This document shows, piece by piece, positions 1-13,500 of a stretch of 64,000 bases of DNA. The position numbers and the translations under genes were made by a program. This DNA is from Acanthochromis polyacanthus (taxonomy: Eukaryota; Chordata; Actinopteri; Pomacentridae), in NCBI RefSeq assembly GCF_021347895.1, contig NC_067118.1, positions 35,333,255 through 35,397,254 on the forward strand, written 5' to 3'. Each line of letters starts with the position of its first letter. The stretch's first letter is position 1. The notes under the pieces were generated by a model. That model had not been told where the DNA came from. It searched no databases and worked only from the letters and a program-made list of their open reading frames with translations.

Positions 1-128
1 CTTTCTGTCCCGTCCTCTAGGTTTTCCTGCCAGTGCCTGAACCCACGAGTGTGTGAAGCCTTTATCTTCCTCAAGGCCCAGCGTGGCCCCACCTTGTCTG
101 AAAGCTGCAGGTCCCATCTTGTTCCATC
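1..128 (+). promoter_or_regulatory. kcna2: kcna2 5' UTR with splice acceptor
   Basis: The window opens with a pyrimidine-rich tract ending in CTCTAG at 15-20, which reads as a 3' splice site. The 5' UTR part of the kcna2 coding exon would then start near position 21, or after a second AG near 32. This fits the Kv1 pattern of non-coding upstream exons spliced to one coding exon. The promoter and first exon(s) lie outside the window. The acceptor is judged by eye only. Confidence 0.5.
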
Positions 129-1634
129 ATGACGGTTGCTACCAGCGACCCTGCCGACGAAGCGGCAGCACATCCAGGCCAGCCTCACGACCAGTACGAC
201 CCAGAGCCGGATCACGAGTGCTGCGAGAGGGTGGTCATCAACATTTCAGGGTTGCGTTTTGAGACGCAGCTAAAGACACTCTCCCAGTTTCCAGAGACGC
301 TACTAGGTGATCCAAAAAAAAGGATGAGGTATTTTGATCCTCTCCGGAATGAGTATTTCTTTGACCGGAATCGGCCAAGTTTTGATGCAATTCTATATTA
401 CTACCAGTCTGGAGGGAGACTACGCCGGCCTGTTAACGTGACCCTAGACATATTTTCTGAGGAGATCCGGTTTTATGAACTTGGTGAGGAGGCTATGGAA
501 ATCTTCAGGGAGGATGAAGGTTTCATAAAGGAAGAAGAGAGGCCTCTGCCAGAGAATGAGTTTCAGAGGCAAGTGTGGCTTCTGTTCGAGTACCCAGAGA
601 GCTCAGGACCAGCTCGCATCATTGCCATCATCTCCGTCATGGTGATTCTCATCTCGATTGTCAGCTTCTGTCTGGAGACAATGCCAGTTTTCCGAAATGA
701 TGATGCAGAAATGATGAATCATTTTCTATTCGAGTACGGGTCCAACAGCACCTCTACCGATTACAGCTCACCATATTTTACAGATCCTTTCTTCATCGTA
801 GAGACCCTCTGCATCATCTGGTTCTCTTTTGAGTTTCTTGTTAGATTCTTTGCCTGTCCAAGCAAAGCTGGATTTTTTGGCAACATCATGAACATCATTG
901 ATATTGTGGCAATCATTCCTTACTTCATCACCCTGGGCACAGAGCTAGCGGAGCGCCCAGAGGACAGCATGGGAGGCCAGCAAGCTATGTCTTTGGCTAT
1001 TCTCCGTGTAATTCGTCTGGTGAGGGTGTTTCGTATCTTCAAACTGTCTCGTCACTCTAAAGGTCTCCAGATATTAGGACAGACGCTAAAAGCCAGCATG
1101 CGTGAGCTGGGCCTCCTCATCTTCTTCCTGTTTATCGGCGTTATCCTCTTCTCTAGTGCAGTCTACTTCGCGGAAGCAGATGAAGAACACTCCCAGTTCA
1201 ACAGCATCCCCGAGGCCTTTTGGTGGGCAGTGGTTTCCATGACCACTGTAGGCTATGGAGACATGGTCCCAACAACGATTGGAGGGAAGATCGTGGGGTC
1301 TCTCTGTGCAATTGCCGGTGTGCTGACTATCGCCCTGCCTGTACCTGTCATTGTGTCTAACTTCAACTACTTCTACCACAGAGAAACAGAGGGTGAGGAA
1401 CAGGCACAGTATCTGAACATTCCAAGTGTGCCTAAAGCCAGCTCAGCTGATGATCTGAAGAAAGAAGGTCGAAGCGGCAGTGGATCAACTCTCAGCAAAT
1501 CTGACTATGTGGAGATCCAGGAGGCTGTGAACCATAGCACCGAGGACTTCAGACCAGAGAGCAGGAAAACAGGAAACTGCACCTTGTCCAACACCAACTA
1601 TGTAAACATCACTAAGATGCGTACAGATGTATAA
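129..1634 (+). CDS. kcna2: Kv1.2-type voltage-gated potassium channel subunit
   Basis: This is a single-exon, 501-residue Shaker-family alpha subunit that would tetramerize in the neuronal plasma membrane as a delayed-rectifier or low-threshold K+ channel. The T1 domain is at about 34-130. S1 is ~162-183, S2 ~220-241, S3 ~252-271, and S4 ~287-309 with regularly spaced arginines. S5 is ~324-345, the selectivity filter TVGYGD is at 373-378, and S6 carries the PVPV hinge at 404-407. An N-glycosylation sequon lies in the S1-S2 loop (Asn206). The C-terminus ends TDV, a class I PDZ ligand. The N-terminus ([13 protein letters not shown]), the pore-flanking MVPTT and the tail [10 protein letters not shown] match KCNA2 better than KCNA1. 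The start is the first ATG in frame, at the position expected for KCNA2. Which teleost a/b copy this is cannot be told here. Confidence 0.95.
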   Translation: MTVATSDPADEAAAHPGQPHDQYDPEPDHECCERVVINISGLRFETQLKTLSQFPETLLGDPKKRMRYFDPLRNEYFFDRNRPSFDAILYYYQSGGRLRRPVNVTLDIFSEEIRFYELGEEAMEIFREDEGFIKEEERPLPENEFQRQVWLLFEYPESSGPARIIAIISVMVILISIVSFCLETMPVFRNDDAEMMNHFLFEYGSNSTSTDYSSPYFTDPFFIVETLCIIWFSFEFLVRFFACPSKAGFFGNIMNIIDIVAIIPYFITLGTELAERPEDSMGGQQAMSLAILRVIRLVRVFRIFKLSRHSKGLQILGQTLKASMRELGLLIFFLFIGVILFSSAVYFAEADEEHSQFNSIPEAFWWAVVSMTTVGYGDMVPTTIGGKIVGSLCAIAGVLTIALPVPVIVSNFNYFYHRETEGEEQAQYLNIPSVPKASSADDLKKEGRSGSGSTLSKSDYVEIQEAVNHSTEDFRPESRKTGNCTLSNTNYVNITKMRTDV

Positions 1635-4600
1635 TGTGAGCTGTTGTATGCGGGTAGCATTTGCCAGGATCTACAGAGGTTGTAGCAGGAATATGGAGGT
1701 GTGACTCCCAGTACTGCCCAACATAGGGGACCAGTACGGAAGTAGACCAAGCAGAAGACTGAGGTTAACATGGAGAAAGGGTCAACAGAGAACAACCCAT
1801 GTTCTTCTACATCATATGGACCTATCAGTGCATATCAGAATACTGCCACCCATCTTATTTAGGACATTGTTAGTGTCTGCATGGCATTAGTCTTACCTAT
1901 GTGACAATAGTTGTCCTGCTTGCAACAGTAGCCAAATAGTAGCTTAACCTCTAATAATTAATACTACCAACATAAAGGGACCACTAGTTTAAACTTTTGT
2001 GCTCAAACTGCTCTAGAGAAAATAAGTGAAACAATAACTTACATCAGACACCCTTTTTCCTTTTTACATGTAACTTAACCTACTACCTTGTGATTAACAC
2101 AAGCCATATTATCAGCATTCAAGAACAACTAAAATCTGCTGCTCTAACTGCCAAGGTCCTGACTCAGAGGAAGACATATTGCTGAGATCACAGCTGTTGT
2201 ATCAGGGCAGCACTGAACTGAGCAACACAGAGAATAAGAGAGAATTATAGGAATATCTTTATGACCAAATGGTCAATTTTGATTTATTTTTTTATTTATT
2301 TTATTTTGCTTTCTCTATCAAAGAAAATGCACTACCATTCATCCTTTGGCTCTCACTAGATCCTGTCTGCAAGTTAGTGGCCTCTGTAGGGACCAACAGA
2401 TTGAAGACTGTGCTGTAATTCTGGACCACAGTAGCACACCAAGTTCTTTTCCTGCCGTTTCTTCTTGATGAAGCTCAAGTGGATTTACAGTATGTATGTA
2501 ATGTGTAGACACTTGCCAAGACTCTGCCTTTTTATTGTCTGTAACCAATGCAGACTAACAGGTTAACAACAGAAATATCTCTCTAAATGGAATATCTTGT
2601 TAGTTTTTGATGTGTGTTCATTTGATTTGTAATTATGTATGGTTTTTTTTTAGTAATATGATTAATACATGATGAATGTGGGCTTCTCACCAATATTTTT
2701 ATATTTTTCATGCCTAATGTGGAGTGAGAGACAGAATATTTTCGTTGTAGTGTTTGGAGTGAGTGCCTATTTGTTCATCCTCTTAACTGTACTTTCAAGT
2801 GTGTCTCTGGCTGCCGCTGTCACAGACGTACAGTGTAAAGTGTTCAGTTTGACTCCACTGCCCAGCAAAGATGTTGCTGTTCTTGACTTCATAGCATTCC
2901 ATGTTTGTAGGAGTAGATAAAATGAGATTAAGGGGCAAATGGATTACATTTTAGTGAGTTGTCTGAAGTTAATGTCAACACAGTTTTGGAATTAAGGCAA
3001 CAAAGTTAACTCGTCTGATGTTTAATTAATTAAGGATTTATGGTAGTTACCCCAAAGGCTTAAAATCACAGATTTGCAAGTAAAGCGCTAAAATATTAAA
3101 TAAGAGAGACCTTTAAGGTCCATCGATTGTCATACCAGCAGTGCCAGTTTTGTACTGAGTCTTGCTGGTTATCTGATATGGAGCAAAGTCAGCCTCAAAG
3201 TTTACTTTAAGTTTACTTGTGGTACCTAGAAGCCCATTAGCAATTAGCATTACTGGTAAACGTGACTAATCAGACCGAAACCACTGCCACATCATTTTAG
3301 CCTTTCATGCCTACATTCCTCTTGATTTCTCGCCTTAACAAATACATCAGAATTAGTCAACTTTGTCTGCCTCTGCAACAAACTAAAAACAAACAAAAAT
3401 GTGTTCCCATTTTTTTTTTTTTGCTGCGTGCTGCCACCTGGCACACTGCATCTCGAGTTGGAAAAGACAGTTTATTTGTCTTAGTAGTTCTGTTTGTCTT
3501 ATTTTGTATCCATGCAATTTCAGCAATCATTCCAGTGGTCCATTGTGACGATATAATAGAGGACGTAGCTTATGTGTCCTTTTTATCAAAAAATGCTATT
3601 CTGCTTTTGTAGAGCTGCATGTCCTGTAAAGTAGTCATTGTAGCATGCATTAGTATGAATAATATTCAAACAGCAAACTGACTTAAATATGTTCCTATGT
3701 CTCTAGAAGATTAGTGCTTGCATCGCAATCCATGTAAAATACTTATGTGTTCACGAGGCAATTTGTTATCTCTAGTGTTATGTAGATTAAGGGAGTAACA
3801 TCAGCTTCAACATGAGAGGAAACAGGTTAAGTTTGAGAGGTGTAGAAAACACAGCATGGTGAGGTGAGACTTCAAATTTATACTCTGGATTCCAGATCAG
3901 GGATTCTTATGCCTAAGACCCACAGTTAATAAATATTAACTAACATCCCACTACCTTCACTTCTATAGACTTTACAGTCTTTTGCAGTCACAACCTAAGT
4001 AACTGTGTCACATAATCAAAGCACAACAGCTACGATCTGCCGCCAGTCCAATGGATGCACCAGAGATTCATAGTTGGTCAGTCAGAGTTTTTGCTCGACC
4101 AAGTGTATCATAATGCTCCAAGGAACTGTCTGAGTGCCCCAACCTCTGATATATAGCTCCATCACACTGTGTGTGCAGTGTCGTCTGTGCATGAGTGTGT
4201 GAGAGAGAAAGAGTGTGGGATCGTGAGAGAAACTGAGAGCTTTTAGATGCACGCAGGCTGAGGGCGTAGCTTTTAGAGACTATGCGGTAGGAGTTTTGGA
4301 AAACACTGCTTTTCTTGAATCCAGATCAGGATGACAATGGTGCTCAGTGAGTGCACTCTATCCCATCTAGGCACGTTGTTTACAGTCTGTCTACTGTACA
4401 GTATATATTCAACATATGCACATAGTATATTGAGGAACAAAACTGAAAGTAATGTGCTACTACACTCGCTACAGATTAGATCTATGAGCATGTGTTGACT
4501 TTTGAGATAAAGTGCAGCCTCAGCCGTGGCCTGTTACATGGGATGGAAGAGAGGAAATACAAGGAAGGAGAGGAAATGTAGGGAAGGAAAATGGGATAAT

Positions 4601-7600
4601 GAAAGTAAGATAACACTTCCCACACCCTTCTGTGCTTTTTGCTCTGATGTGTACTTGTATTTCTCTAAACTGTTCTTGACCACCTATGCCACTTTAAGCT
4701 TGACCTGAACTGCTGTCTTCTCTGCTCTTGTTACCAAGCACACAATTGAAGTGACACTCTGTCAAGATAAAAAGCACTCTCTTGGAGAAGCCAACAGGGC
4801 TGCACATCAGGATCTGACCAAGGAAGTCACATCATCTCTGTACTTCACAACATAAACGACAGGACATTTATACACCGCCGGGCATTTGAACATATATGGC
4901 CCGTGTACACACACTGCCTGTGAACAGGAACCTTTACGGACATGTCTGCTGTCAAGACACATGTCCACCTGTGGCTTTATCAGACTTGAAGGTCACAATG
5001 GACTTAAACCTGCTGCTGGTGGGTTTACACACCTGTAGCCATGTAAATGTATCAAAGACTTACAGCTGCTTTAATGATGTCTTAAAATGCCTAAAGCTTC
5101 AGCTTTAAAACAAGCTTCTGCCATGTATAGATTCCTGTGTAGTAGGGAATCAAGATGTATGCTTGCTGAATTCATGAAACTAAAGTTGTATAATAAGGGT
5201 ATTCTCTCAGCTTTGGTATGCTCCAGGGACAATATATGGAAGTATATTAAGAAATATATATATAAAACATTTCTATGACAACCTTGTTTGTGTCATCAGA
5301 CAGTTTAAAACTGATCTGTTTGTTTTTTTCACCATGTTTTTCTATTTGAATGTCAGCATTTTGCTCATCTTTGAGCCTCACACAGTACAGGGACTGAGGT
5401 TTGCCTAAAAAAACACATGCAGGCCTTAGTCGAATAGATTCTGTATTATTCTGTCATATCTGTCTTAATACATGTTTACCCCCAGACACCATCTCCACTT
5501 AATCTACTTTATCTGCCTTCTTCAACTTTCTGCCATTCACATATATATGTGGATGAAACTCAGATAATCCTCAGTCCCTTGACTGTATTGCTGTTATGGT
5601 GGTCAATGCTCAGCTATCTGTTAAACAACTGTTTGTTTTCTGCCATTGTATGGAAAAGATTGAACCAAGATGCAAACTGTACATTGTTAAACACAAAGTA
5701 AAAATGGATCTGAATACTTGTCATGCCCTTTACATGGACTTTAAATGAATACAAAGTGATCAGTAGAGAATATTATTATATAATTGTAAATTAATAAAAG
5801 TATTATAAATGATAACATCTTTATGATAACCTCAAGCTACTGCTATGTTTTTTTGCATGTGGATTTGGATCTTGTTTGAGAATGATGCTTAAATTGTCAT
5901 GCAAGCCAAAACCAGATGTGATGTATTTCACAACTCAGAATTTATATGAACAGAAGAACAAGAACAAAAATCAATGATTCTTCATGACCTGTATCAAAGT
6001 GCCCCAAGGAAATGTATGCAACACATTGCATTTTTCAAAGCAAAAAAGAGTAAAGCTGTAAGAGAGGAAACAAAAAGTTTATTATACAGTGGCAAAAGCA
6101 CTACTGGTGCGGCTGCTCTCATGTCCATTACAGAACGTATATTTGAATGGACTATCAACCCTCACCTCCTAAATGGTTTTGTGTCCTGCTATTCCCCTTA
6201 AGTGAATCTTATGCTCTCTATGGATTACTGACAAGGCAAAGTGGCCTATTTATAAAACCAGAAAGGAGGGAAGTGAGGCAGGGAGAGTAGGGAAGAGGGA
6301 GGAGAGCAAAAGCCTCTTGACTTCTGGTTCAGCACAGAGTAGGACAAGTACAAACACTTCTTTGTATCACTGCCATGTAGTCGAGTCGAACACTTCCCCT
6401 CGTAGCTGGGCTGTCTCTCCTCGTGTTGCTTTACCCTTCTGCTCCTTTAACTGCTGCTCGAGTTATTTCTCGCTTTCCTCTTTCTATCATTTGCCCCTCT
6501 CACATTTCATTTCCCACACATTTTCTCTCGTGTTCATCTCTCTCCCTCTCGAGCAGCTCTAAGCACCAAAGTAATGTAATGGGTGATCTCATTCTCCTGC
6601 CAGACATATATTAGGAGGAGTCTAATGCTCCCTCTGGATGTCTCAGTTGACTTGGTTCCAGTATGTCAGCTAAGGACAGCAGCCCGGTAGCCTTCCAGAT
6701 AACTGATAGGTATTGATTGTTGTTTGATTAGCTGCCAATTCCAACATTTTTCTCAAGTTTACTTTAAGCCAGACCGACAGACAACCAAGCTTCAGTTATA
6801 CCACACGTCCATGTTTTATTGTGTCTTAAAACACATGAGGTTTTTGCTCTTGTCTTAAGTGATGCTTTCAGGTAGCTCCATTTACATTCCATTCAGTGGC
6901 CACAATAAAATAATAAAATGCGTATACTCTATTACCTATAAATTTTATCGCCTGGTTTCAATCCTATAGCCTACCATTTTCATCAACACAAGTGGACTGA
7001 TGTTGTATGAGGCAATACCCAATAAGCCAAGTGAATACCTCCCATGCTGGGAACATTCACCCATTGCGGTATGGGTTGATTTATAACCCAATACACAGCC
7101 CACTTAATAGCCTGTCAACCTGAACTTTCTTTATAGCACACACAGTTCCATAGGGGGAACCTGTGTACATACTGTGTGCACGCATGTAATTTCATATGTG
7201 TGTGTCTGTGGAGGAGGGGAGCCCTTTTTTCATTACTCCTGTCCTAACAGTGGAAGGCCCCCTATATTAACAGCAGTAGGTCGCCTTTTTATTCATAGGT
7301 CTATAGCTCATGATTCATAGTCAAACAGGAAGCAGGATATGTAAATTGTGCACTTTATGATCATGGGATACCAAAATTTTTCTGTTGGATCACTATTTCT
7401 TTCACTGGATCCAAGGACAACGGGCCAAATTAAGAATATTTTTACAGAATAGGGAACAGAAGTTGCTAAATGATCAGGTGCAGGGCTGGTGTGTGGCTGA
7501 GATGGAGAGTGAATAATCGAGGCGATGGGGGGAGAAAATGGATAGACTTTGAGAGACGAAAAGGTGGACATATGAGAAATAAAGAATGCCACATGGGAGC

Positions 7601-8440
7601 GTCAGCCTGTCAATGTGTTTAATGAGATTAACTGATTTATGATTTCGGCCTACATTCTGTTGGCTGCTCTTCATCATATATCTTTGCTTACAGTCTAGCA
7701 CAACAATGCGCCTTTTTCAATATTATCTGATAACGTGTTTATATTGATACCTCTCATGTTTTATCTATCATTGTATAATTTTACTTTTATACTACAATAT
7801 AGCAGTTTTAGTGAATTAATTTTACGAGTTGTGATAGTCACAATTTAATATCAGTGACAATCTAATATTATTTAAAGATGCAACACAAAAATGCGTAAAA
7901 ATAGCATGTAATATCAAGACTGCTTTAACAGATAATGTGTATAGAATTCTGGTTTGGTATTCTTCACCTTCATCTAATTTCTGCAGCTGACTTGCAGTAG
8001 TGCAATTTGATAACTACATCCATATATAACGTATATGAAGAAGGAGGCATGTCCTGCATGTGAACAGAAATTGAAACTACTGCCATTAATATGTTCAGCC
8101 TTTACTGCACTAAATCTGCCACCAACAAAATGAGCCACCTGGAAGTAAAACAAACACGAGCCAACAAGCAAACCGTGAGCAGTATAACAAGCTAAACTAC
8201 ATAATCTAGCACACCAGGCACTGCAGTGACCTTGAGAAAACTAAATATCCAAAGAATTCTTAACTGTGCAATAAAGGAGTGAAGGAATACACTCACGGTG
8301 CATCATTTTAGCATTAGCACTGCTGGATATCACCAGGCAACCAGCTTTGTCTGCAGTACATAGACTTAGTGACTGCAGACAAAACCTTTCTTAATACTTG
8401 GAGCACTTATTTTTATGAAAAAGCTTCACCAGTAACTCTG
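1635..8440 (+). other. kcna2 3' UTR and downstream non-coding sequence
   Basis: No coding region is supported here. Mammalian KCNA2 has a very long 3' UTR. The first good AATAAA I noticed downstream is at 5793-5798, in an AT-rich context, so the 3' UTR may reach about 5.8 kb. Short reading frames in this stretch have no recognisable domain. The sequence from 5.8 to 8.4 kb looks unique and AT-rich, with a GA/CT-rich patch at about 6.25-6.6 kb. Confidence 0.4.
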
Positions 8441-8447
8441 TGTATTA

Positions 8448-8865
8448 GAACTGACTACTGAACTCACTATGCTCGGCCAGCAGAACACACTTGATACAAC
8501 CACCACAACAGGGCCGGTCGATCGCTAGACTGTTCTCTTCTGTGGTTCCCCGGCGGTGGAACGAGTTGCCAAACTCTATTCGATCTGCAGAGTCTCTCTC
8601 AGTCTTTAAGAAAAGACTAAAAACCCATCTCTTCACTGAGCACCTTTGCACTTGACAGACAGCAAAAAAAGAAAGAAAAGAAAAAAATCCTATGATGTCT
8701 AATGATAGGACCGTGGTGCGCCTGTAGGCACCATGGTCCTATTATAACTCTTGAACTTGTTTTATAGCACTTATCCATGTTGTTTTCTCATGACTAGATC
8801 CTTGCTTGTGTTGAATCCACTCTAAAGTCTATGTTGCTTTGCTAAATGAAACTGTAGAACTGTAG
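8448..8865 (+). mobile_element. LINE 3' end (L2/CR1-like), truncated
   Basis: The frame ending at TGA 8653-8655 encodes VVPRRWNELPNSIRSAESL followed by an FKKRLKTHLF-type ending. That is the typical C-terminus of L2/CR1-clade reverse transcriptase polyproteins (PRLWN...LP...FK..LKTHLF). A 3' UTR follows and ends in 'gctaaatgaaactgtagaactgtag'-type sequence. The same 3' tail recurs at 32036-32138. The copy is 5'-truncated, as is usual for LINEs. The clade is assigned from memory of the motif. Confidence 0.6.
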
Positions 8866-8869
8866 ACAA

Positions 8870-11800
8870 ACAGCATGATATCTGGAAGTCCGTCTGCTTT
8901 CATGGATGATCTGAAGAGGTAAAACTGACCCATTCTCTGCAGGCAGTGAAATTGGATCAAAGTAAGGAGATGGACATCAAGACTTTTCCACTTAAGACTA
9001 GTTTTGAGGCATTTGAACTGACTGCAGGAATCTACTTTAATTAGCACTATGTGGATTTCTATTGGCTTGATGGAGAGACAATGGAGCATTAGTCCTCAGT
9101 CATTCATTCCTATTATCCTTCCTGCCCTCTAGTGTCCATAAGGAGACATGGCAACATCTACACACACTTAACTGGGATCAAATATGCTGCTTATCTGTGC
9201 AACACTGGAGAATTGTGCAAATTAGATACTGTGTTTATGAAGTTGTCAACAAAGAAAATCAATAAAATCAGCCAAAAAACTCTTTCTAATTTATATTACT
9301 TTACAAATTAAATCCAGAAGATGGTTTCATGTTGAAATGTTTGTGGGAAACTACACTAAATGCTGATAAAAAAAAGTATATATTCCTCAACTTTTATGTT
9401 TCTGTGAGGAACGTCGGCCTCTAAAAATAACTTGCCACACATTTCTTGCTTTGCTTTCAGTGTAGTTTCAGTTCTGCTTTTCTTGCTTTTCTGTGATTTA
9501 AAGCCAGCAGTTATGCAACAGAAATTAAGACCGTCAAAAACCACTCCCTAAAAAAATCCGAACTCCCAAAAGCTGCAATAAACTCATTCACAAGAGGACA
9601 GAGAAATATTCTCCTCTGACGTTAAAATGTGTTGATTGGCATTAAGGATTCTTTTTATAGTTCTTTCTACGTGGCCATGTGGATAAGCAGGGTTTGTGTG
9701 TCTGTAAGTGTTGCAAAGTACAGTAACAGTTGTCACAGTGAGCAAAAAAGGCAAATGATATCCACCTCCTCTCCTCCTCTCACTACCTCCACCCACTCAT
9801 TGCTCACAGACATGAAGTGAGGGGCTTAAAATATCCCACCCGCTTAAATAATTCATAAGCTCACATGCTCTACAATCCCTCCCTGGTCTCCTGTTACTCC
9901 CTCATCTGTGGTCCCTTTTGGTTTGGTACGTCTTCCTGCAGGTGTGCTTTTACAAGTTCAACCACAAGTTTGCTATACTGTGCGACTTATTTTCTGTCCG
10001 GACCTGTGTTTTCGCACAAGCACAATGTGGAAACAGATTTGCAAATGTGAGATCACACTTCTGCTGGACACACACACGGACACACGGACACACACTTTCA
10101 TTCTGTTCCGATCTCTTTGTTCTTCATACCTCTCAGTGTATTGATCAAGTGTGCCTCAGAGGTGGATTACGTAACAGGATGCTGATTGGAAAGCATTAGC
10201 AATCACTGGTTATTTTTCATTAGCATTTGTACCTTCAACTCAATTGTTCATTTGCTCCCTCCATCTGGCTGGTCTGATTTGTTCCAGCCCATTAAAATAT
10301 ACCTCTTTATTTTATTCACATTCAGAATTATAGCTTCTTACACAAGACAAAAAAAAAAATCTGATATGGTGAGAGACTAAGCCAGACTTTTCACCTGCTT
10401 CATTGTTAGTCTCTAATCAGCTCTAAGTGGGGAAGACAAGGATAGAAACCCCATCATTCAAGGATGGAAATTAACAGAGATATCACTAAGTACTGGGGTC
10501 AGGATTCCCCCGATAAGAAATAACAGTATTAGCGAACCTAGCTGACATAAAGCACCAAAGATCTCCCGTCTCTTCGCCTTCATACCTTTTTCTCTCCAGC
10601 ACTGTCTCAGTAGTTAAATACCCCTACTTTCTTTGACCTATTTTTGTAGCTCCAATGGGAAGGCAGAATTTTTTTTGTAGTAACAGCTTTTAAATCTGAC
10701 AAAAACAAAGAAGTGTGAGTGAGAGAGAGAAGAGTAGGAGACTAGGCCTGTTGAGACAAGTACCCCTGGCTTTCTGGAAGAGGATGGCTCTGCTCATAAA
10801 TATGAACTAAGATGATTGAAAGACACATAAACAGTCAGAAACAAGCAGACTTGGATGTCAGTGAGAAAACAGTGTGTCACATGTTGTAGAGTATGTCTTA
10901 TCTTTAAAAAAGGACGACATTTAAATCACAGAATGAGCCTAAATATACCAAGAGTTCCTTCAGCAGTTGAAAATCCACTATATATAATATTAAAAATAGA
11001 TTAAAAAATATTTAAGCTTATTGAGTGGTAGAAACAACAGAAAGATAAGTATGGAACATGCTCTCCTCCTTTTAGATTTGATTTCTTGCTAAATATGTTA
11101 TGTAACCGGTCTGTGGCTGTGCGCTGCAGTCTGAAAATCTATGTCCATCTAAAATGCAGAGACCTATGACGTAGTGTCCCCACAGGGAGATGGATAGGAT
11201 TTATCTTTTAGATGAGTATAAAGGGATATTCCTCTGGGAAATTAAAGGGTATACATCACAATCAAACTTTTTTTTTTTATTGGAAATGGTGCATCCGACA
11301 AACCGACAGTCCAAAACTGACTTTAAACTGGTTGCATTTAGAGATAAATCTGGCCACTTTACACTTACATGAGTGTGTGCGCTGAGAAGCAGTCCTACTA
11401 GCAGCCAGCAGAGGGAAACCAATCCATACTGTGCATGTGACTCTCTACCCAGACAGCCAGGAGCCAGATGATGGCTTCTTGTCCTCCACTGGAGACTGTG
11501 AGCAGGTCCAAGGGTCAGCCTGTGGAAGCGTCTGTGCCAGACCCATCCATCTAAACAGTGAGAATAACATTACAGGAGGCACTGCAGTAAACTAATCTAA
11601 TTCAACCACAGGGAGTATCATTTTGACCTGCACTACTCATATAAAATGCACTCTGGGTACTTGGATGAATATGCAACAGGCAACAAGTGGTGCACACAGA
11701 GCTGTCAAAAACAAAGGGGAAGCAGAAGAAATGCAGGGCAACATAGCAATGAAGGAAAGATTTATATCTTACAAGTCCATCTTAAAATAATCTGGACTTG

Positions 11801-12340
11801 GCCAGATGTTTGCTACAAAAAGTGCAGAATGCAGAGTCTCATAATGACAATAGAGGCTGTGTTTTGATACTTCGAGTACAAGTCAGTTGACCCTGAACTG
11901 ACCCTCCTTCTAAGCCTGTTGCTTGAGTGATTGGTTTGCTTTCTAATTCACAAGCAAATGGGAAGAGAAGGGAAAGACATGAAGAATCCCTGTTTAATTT
12001 TAGCCTCAGCTCTTGAACACTAACCTCTTTCTAGCCTCTCTTCTTTATAGGTCTCCACCAGGAAGTTTGATCTACTACTTTGTATTTCTGCTTCACAAAC
12101 ACAACTCTTTACACTCATTCACAACATTCTTGTGCAGTCATTTTATCTTCAGTTTGTTATACCTTGAAAATGATCAACCAACTCCTACATCTACTTATGT
12201 GTCATTATCTTTCTGTCACTGAAATGTCACCATAAGCCATGTCCATTATAAAGATACAGACAGATAAATATATCTTCTACATTACTACGCAAATTCTAAG
12301 CTTATTGCACATACTGTCTGAAAGTGATTGTATACACTAT
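8870..12340. other. Non-coding intergenic DNA
   Basis: Between the LINE fragment and the next repeat I see no gene, no RNA gene and no clear element. There is a short GGACACACAC-type tandem near 10066-10095. Reading frames are short and low-complexity. Part of it could carry regulatory elements for the flanking channels, but nothing in the sequence shows this. Confidence 0.4.
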
Positions 12341-12349
12341 ATAATCATT

Positions 12350-12770
12350 TCAGGTGCGTATGGGCTGTCGTACGCAAGACTGTCGCCACTCGGTCTTGTT
12401 AACTTTGGAGTCAGTTCTCCATCATTCTGTGCGATACAACCAACAACGGCGGCATCATCAGAGAATGTGTGAAGCTGGCTGCTGTTACCGAGGTGAGAGA
12501 GGAGACAGCCAACGTGCTACACATCAGATCTGTCACACCATCACATAATTGCATACACTGTGGTCTCCTGGTGAGGTAGTTTGTGATCTACGCAGACAGA
12601 TGGCAGCCCATGTTTACCAAGTAGTGATGCTTGTATGGTGTTGAACTCCCCAACAGTTAGAACTGAAAAAGCCTCTTGGATGAGAGGTGAAACATCCTCA
12701 AGAACCCACAAGAGAAGTCCAGCTGATTTCTACTGAAGCTCCGACAATTCTCTGGAGACATTTAAAACTC
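12350..12770 (+). repeat. Decayed interspersed repeat, class uncertain
   Basis: The stretch at about 12,665-12,760 contains wording like 'gcctcttggatgagaggtgaaac', a sequence I recognise from a dispersed teleost repeat (plus orientation). The upstream 300 bases contain clustered CpGs and a broken coding-like texture, perhaps part of the same retroelement. No intact protein is encoded and the class cannot be named from sequence alone. Confidence 0.4.
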
Positions 12771-13289
12771 TCAGGGCTTCTCAAGATGTCTAAATTGTCT
12801 TAAACTTAACAGAATATGCAGCCTGTATTACAAGAAAGAACAAACAGTGAAGAACATATTGACCAAAAGGAGGTCATCTCTGTTTCTGCTTCACTATTTT
12901 TCATATTTTAAAAAAAGCACAATATGAATTCAATGACAGGAGAACAATGCTAATTCCCAGAAATCTATCATTTTGGCACAATTTGTTATGACAGAAATAA
13001 ATAGAAATGCTCCTTTCTTTGGCACTATGATCAGAAATTAAAATTAGAAAGTTATGATCGTGCAGCCAAGAGCGCATAAAGCAGACTGGATGAGGTTAGG
13101 GCACAACCTTGTTAATCCCCCCTCTCTCTCCACCCCTCACTCTCCCTCCATCTTTCTGTCTGCCTCTCCTCCCCTCCAGATAAAGAGACAGCTTTGGTTG
13201 GAGGACGAAGAAAAACAGGGATTTTTTTTTTTAAACAAAGGTTAGGGAATTGGCCAAATTAAGCGTAATCATGCTGTTGTTATGTCACT

Positions 13290-13500
13290 CTCACATCTGG
13301 CCCCCGGGTGATTGGCCGGGACACTTCGGCCGTGCCTGCTGTCGGTGCGGTCAAGCAGGGGGTGACAGGAAGCGGGCCATGGTCAGTCGATCCAGTGCGC
13401 ACTAACCATGCCTCCGGCACGGCCCGGAGCACCAAACTTCCTTCACCATCAGCGCTTCAAAGTTTGCGGGATCGTCACGGCACTGAAGGTAGGCGACTTC
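13290..13500 (+). promoter_or_regulatory. CpG-rich island with possible non-coding first exon
   Basis: In an otherwise AT-rich, CpG-poor region, about 210 bases contain roughly 17 CpG dinucleotides. A consensus-like splice donor CTGAAG|GTAGGC follows at 13488/13489. A short frame opens at ATG 13408 and is open up to that donor (27 codons). No coding continuation is visible on the + strand before kcna10. The likeliest reading is a promoter plus 5' exon, either for kcna10 (acceptor near 23585) or for an unannotated lncRNA. This is inference from base composition and the splice motif. Confidence 0.4.

Noticed and set aside
129..1634. Assignment of the first channel to kcna1
   Set aside because: The N-terminus, S2-S3 linker, pore flank (DMVPTT) and tail match KCNA2 closely, and the kcna10 neighbour fits the KCNA2 locus.
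2669..2920. 83-codon hydrophobic frame downstream of kcna2
   Set aside because: It lies in the presumed 3' UTR and has no family resemblance or supporting splice sites.
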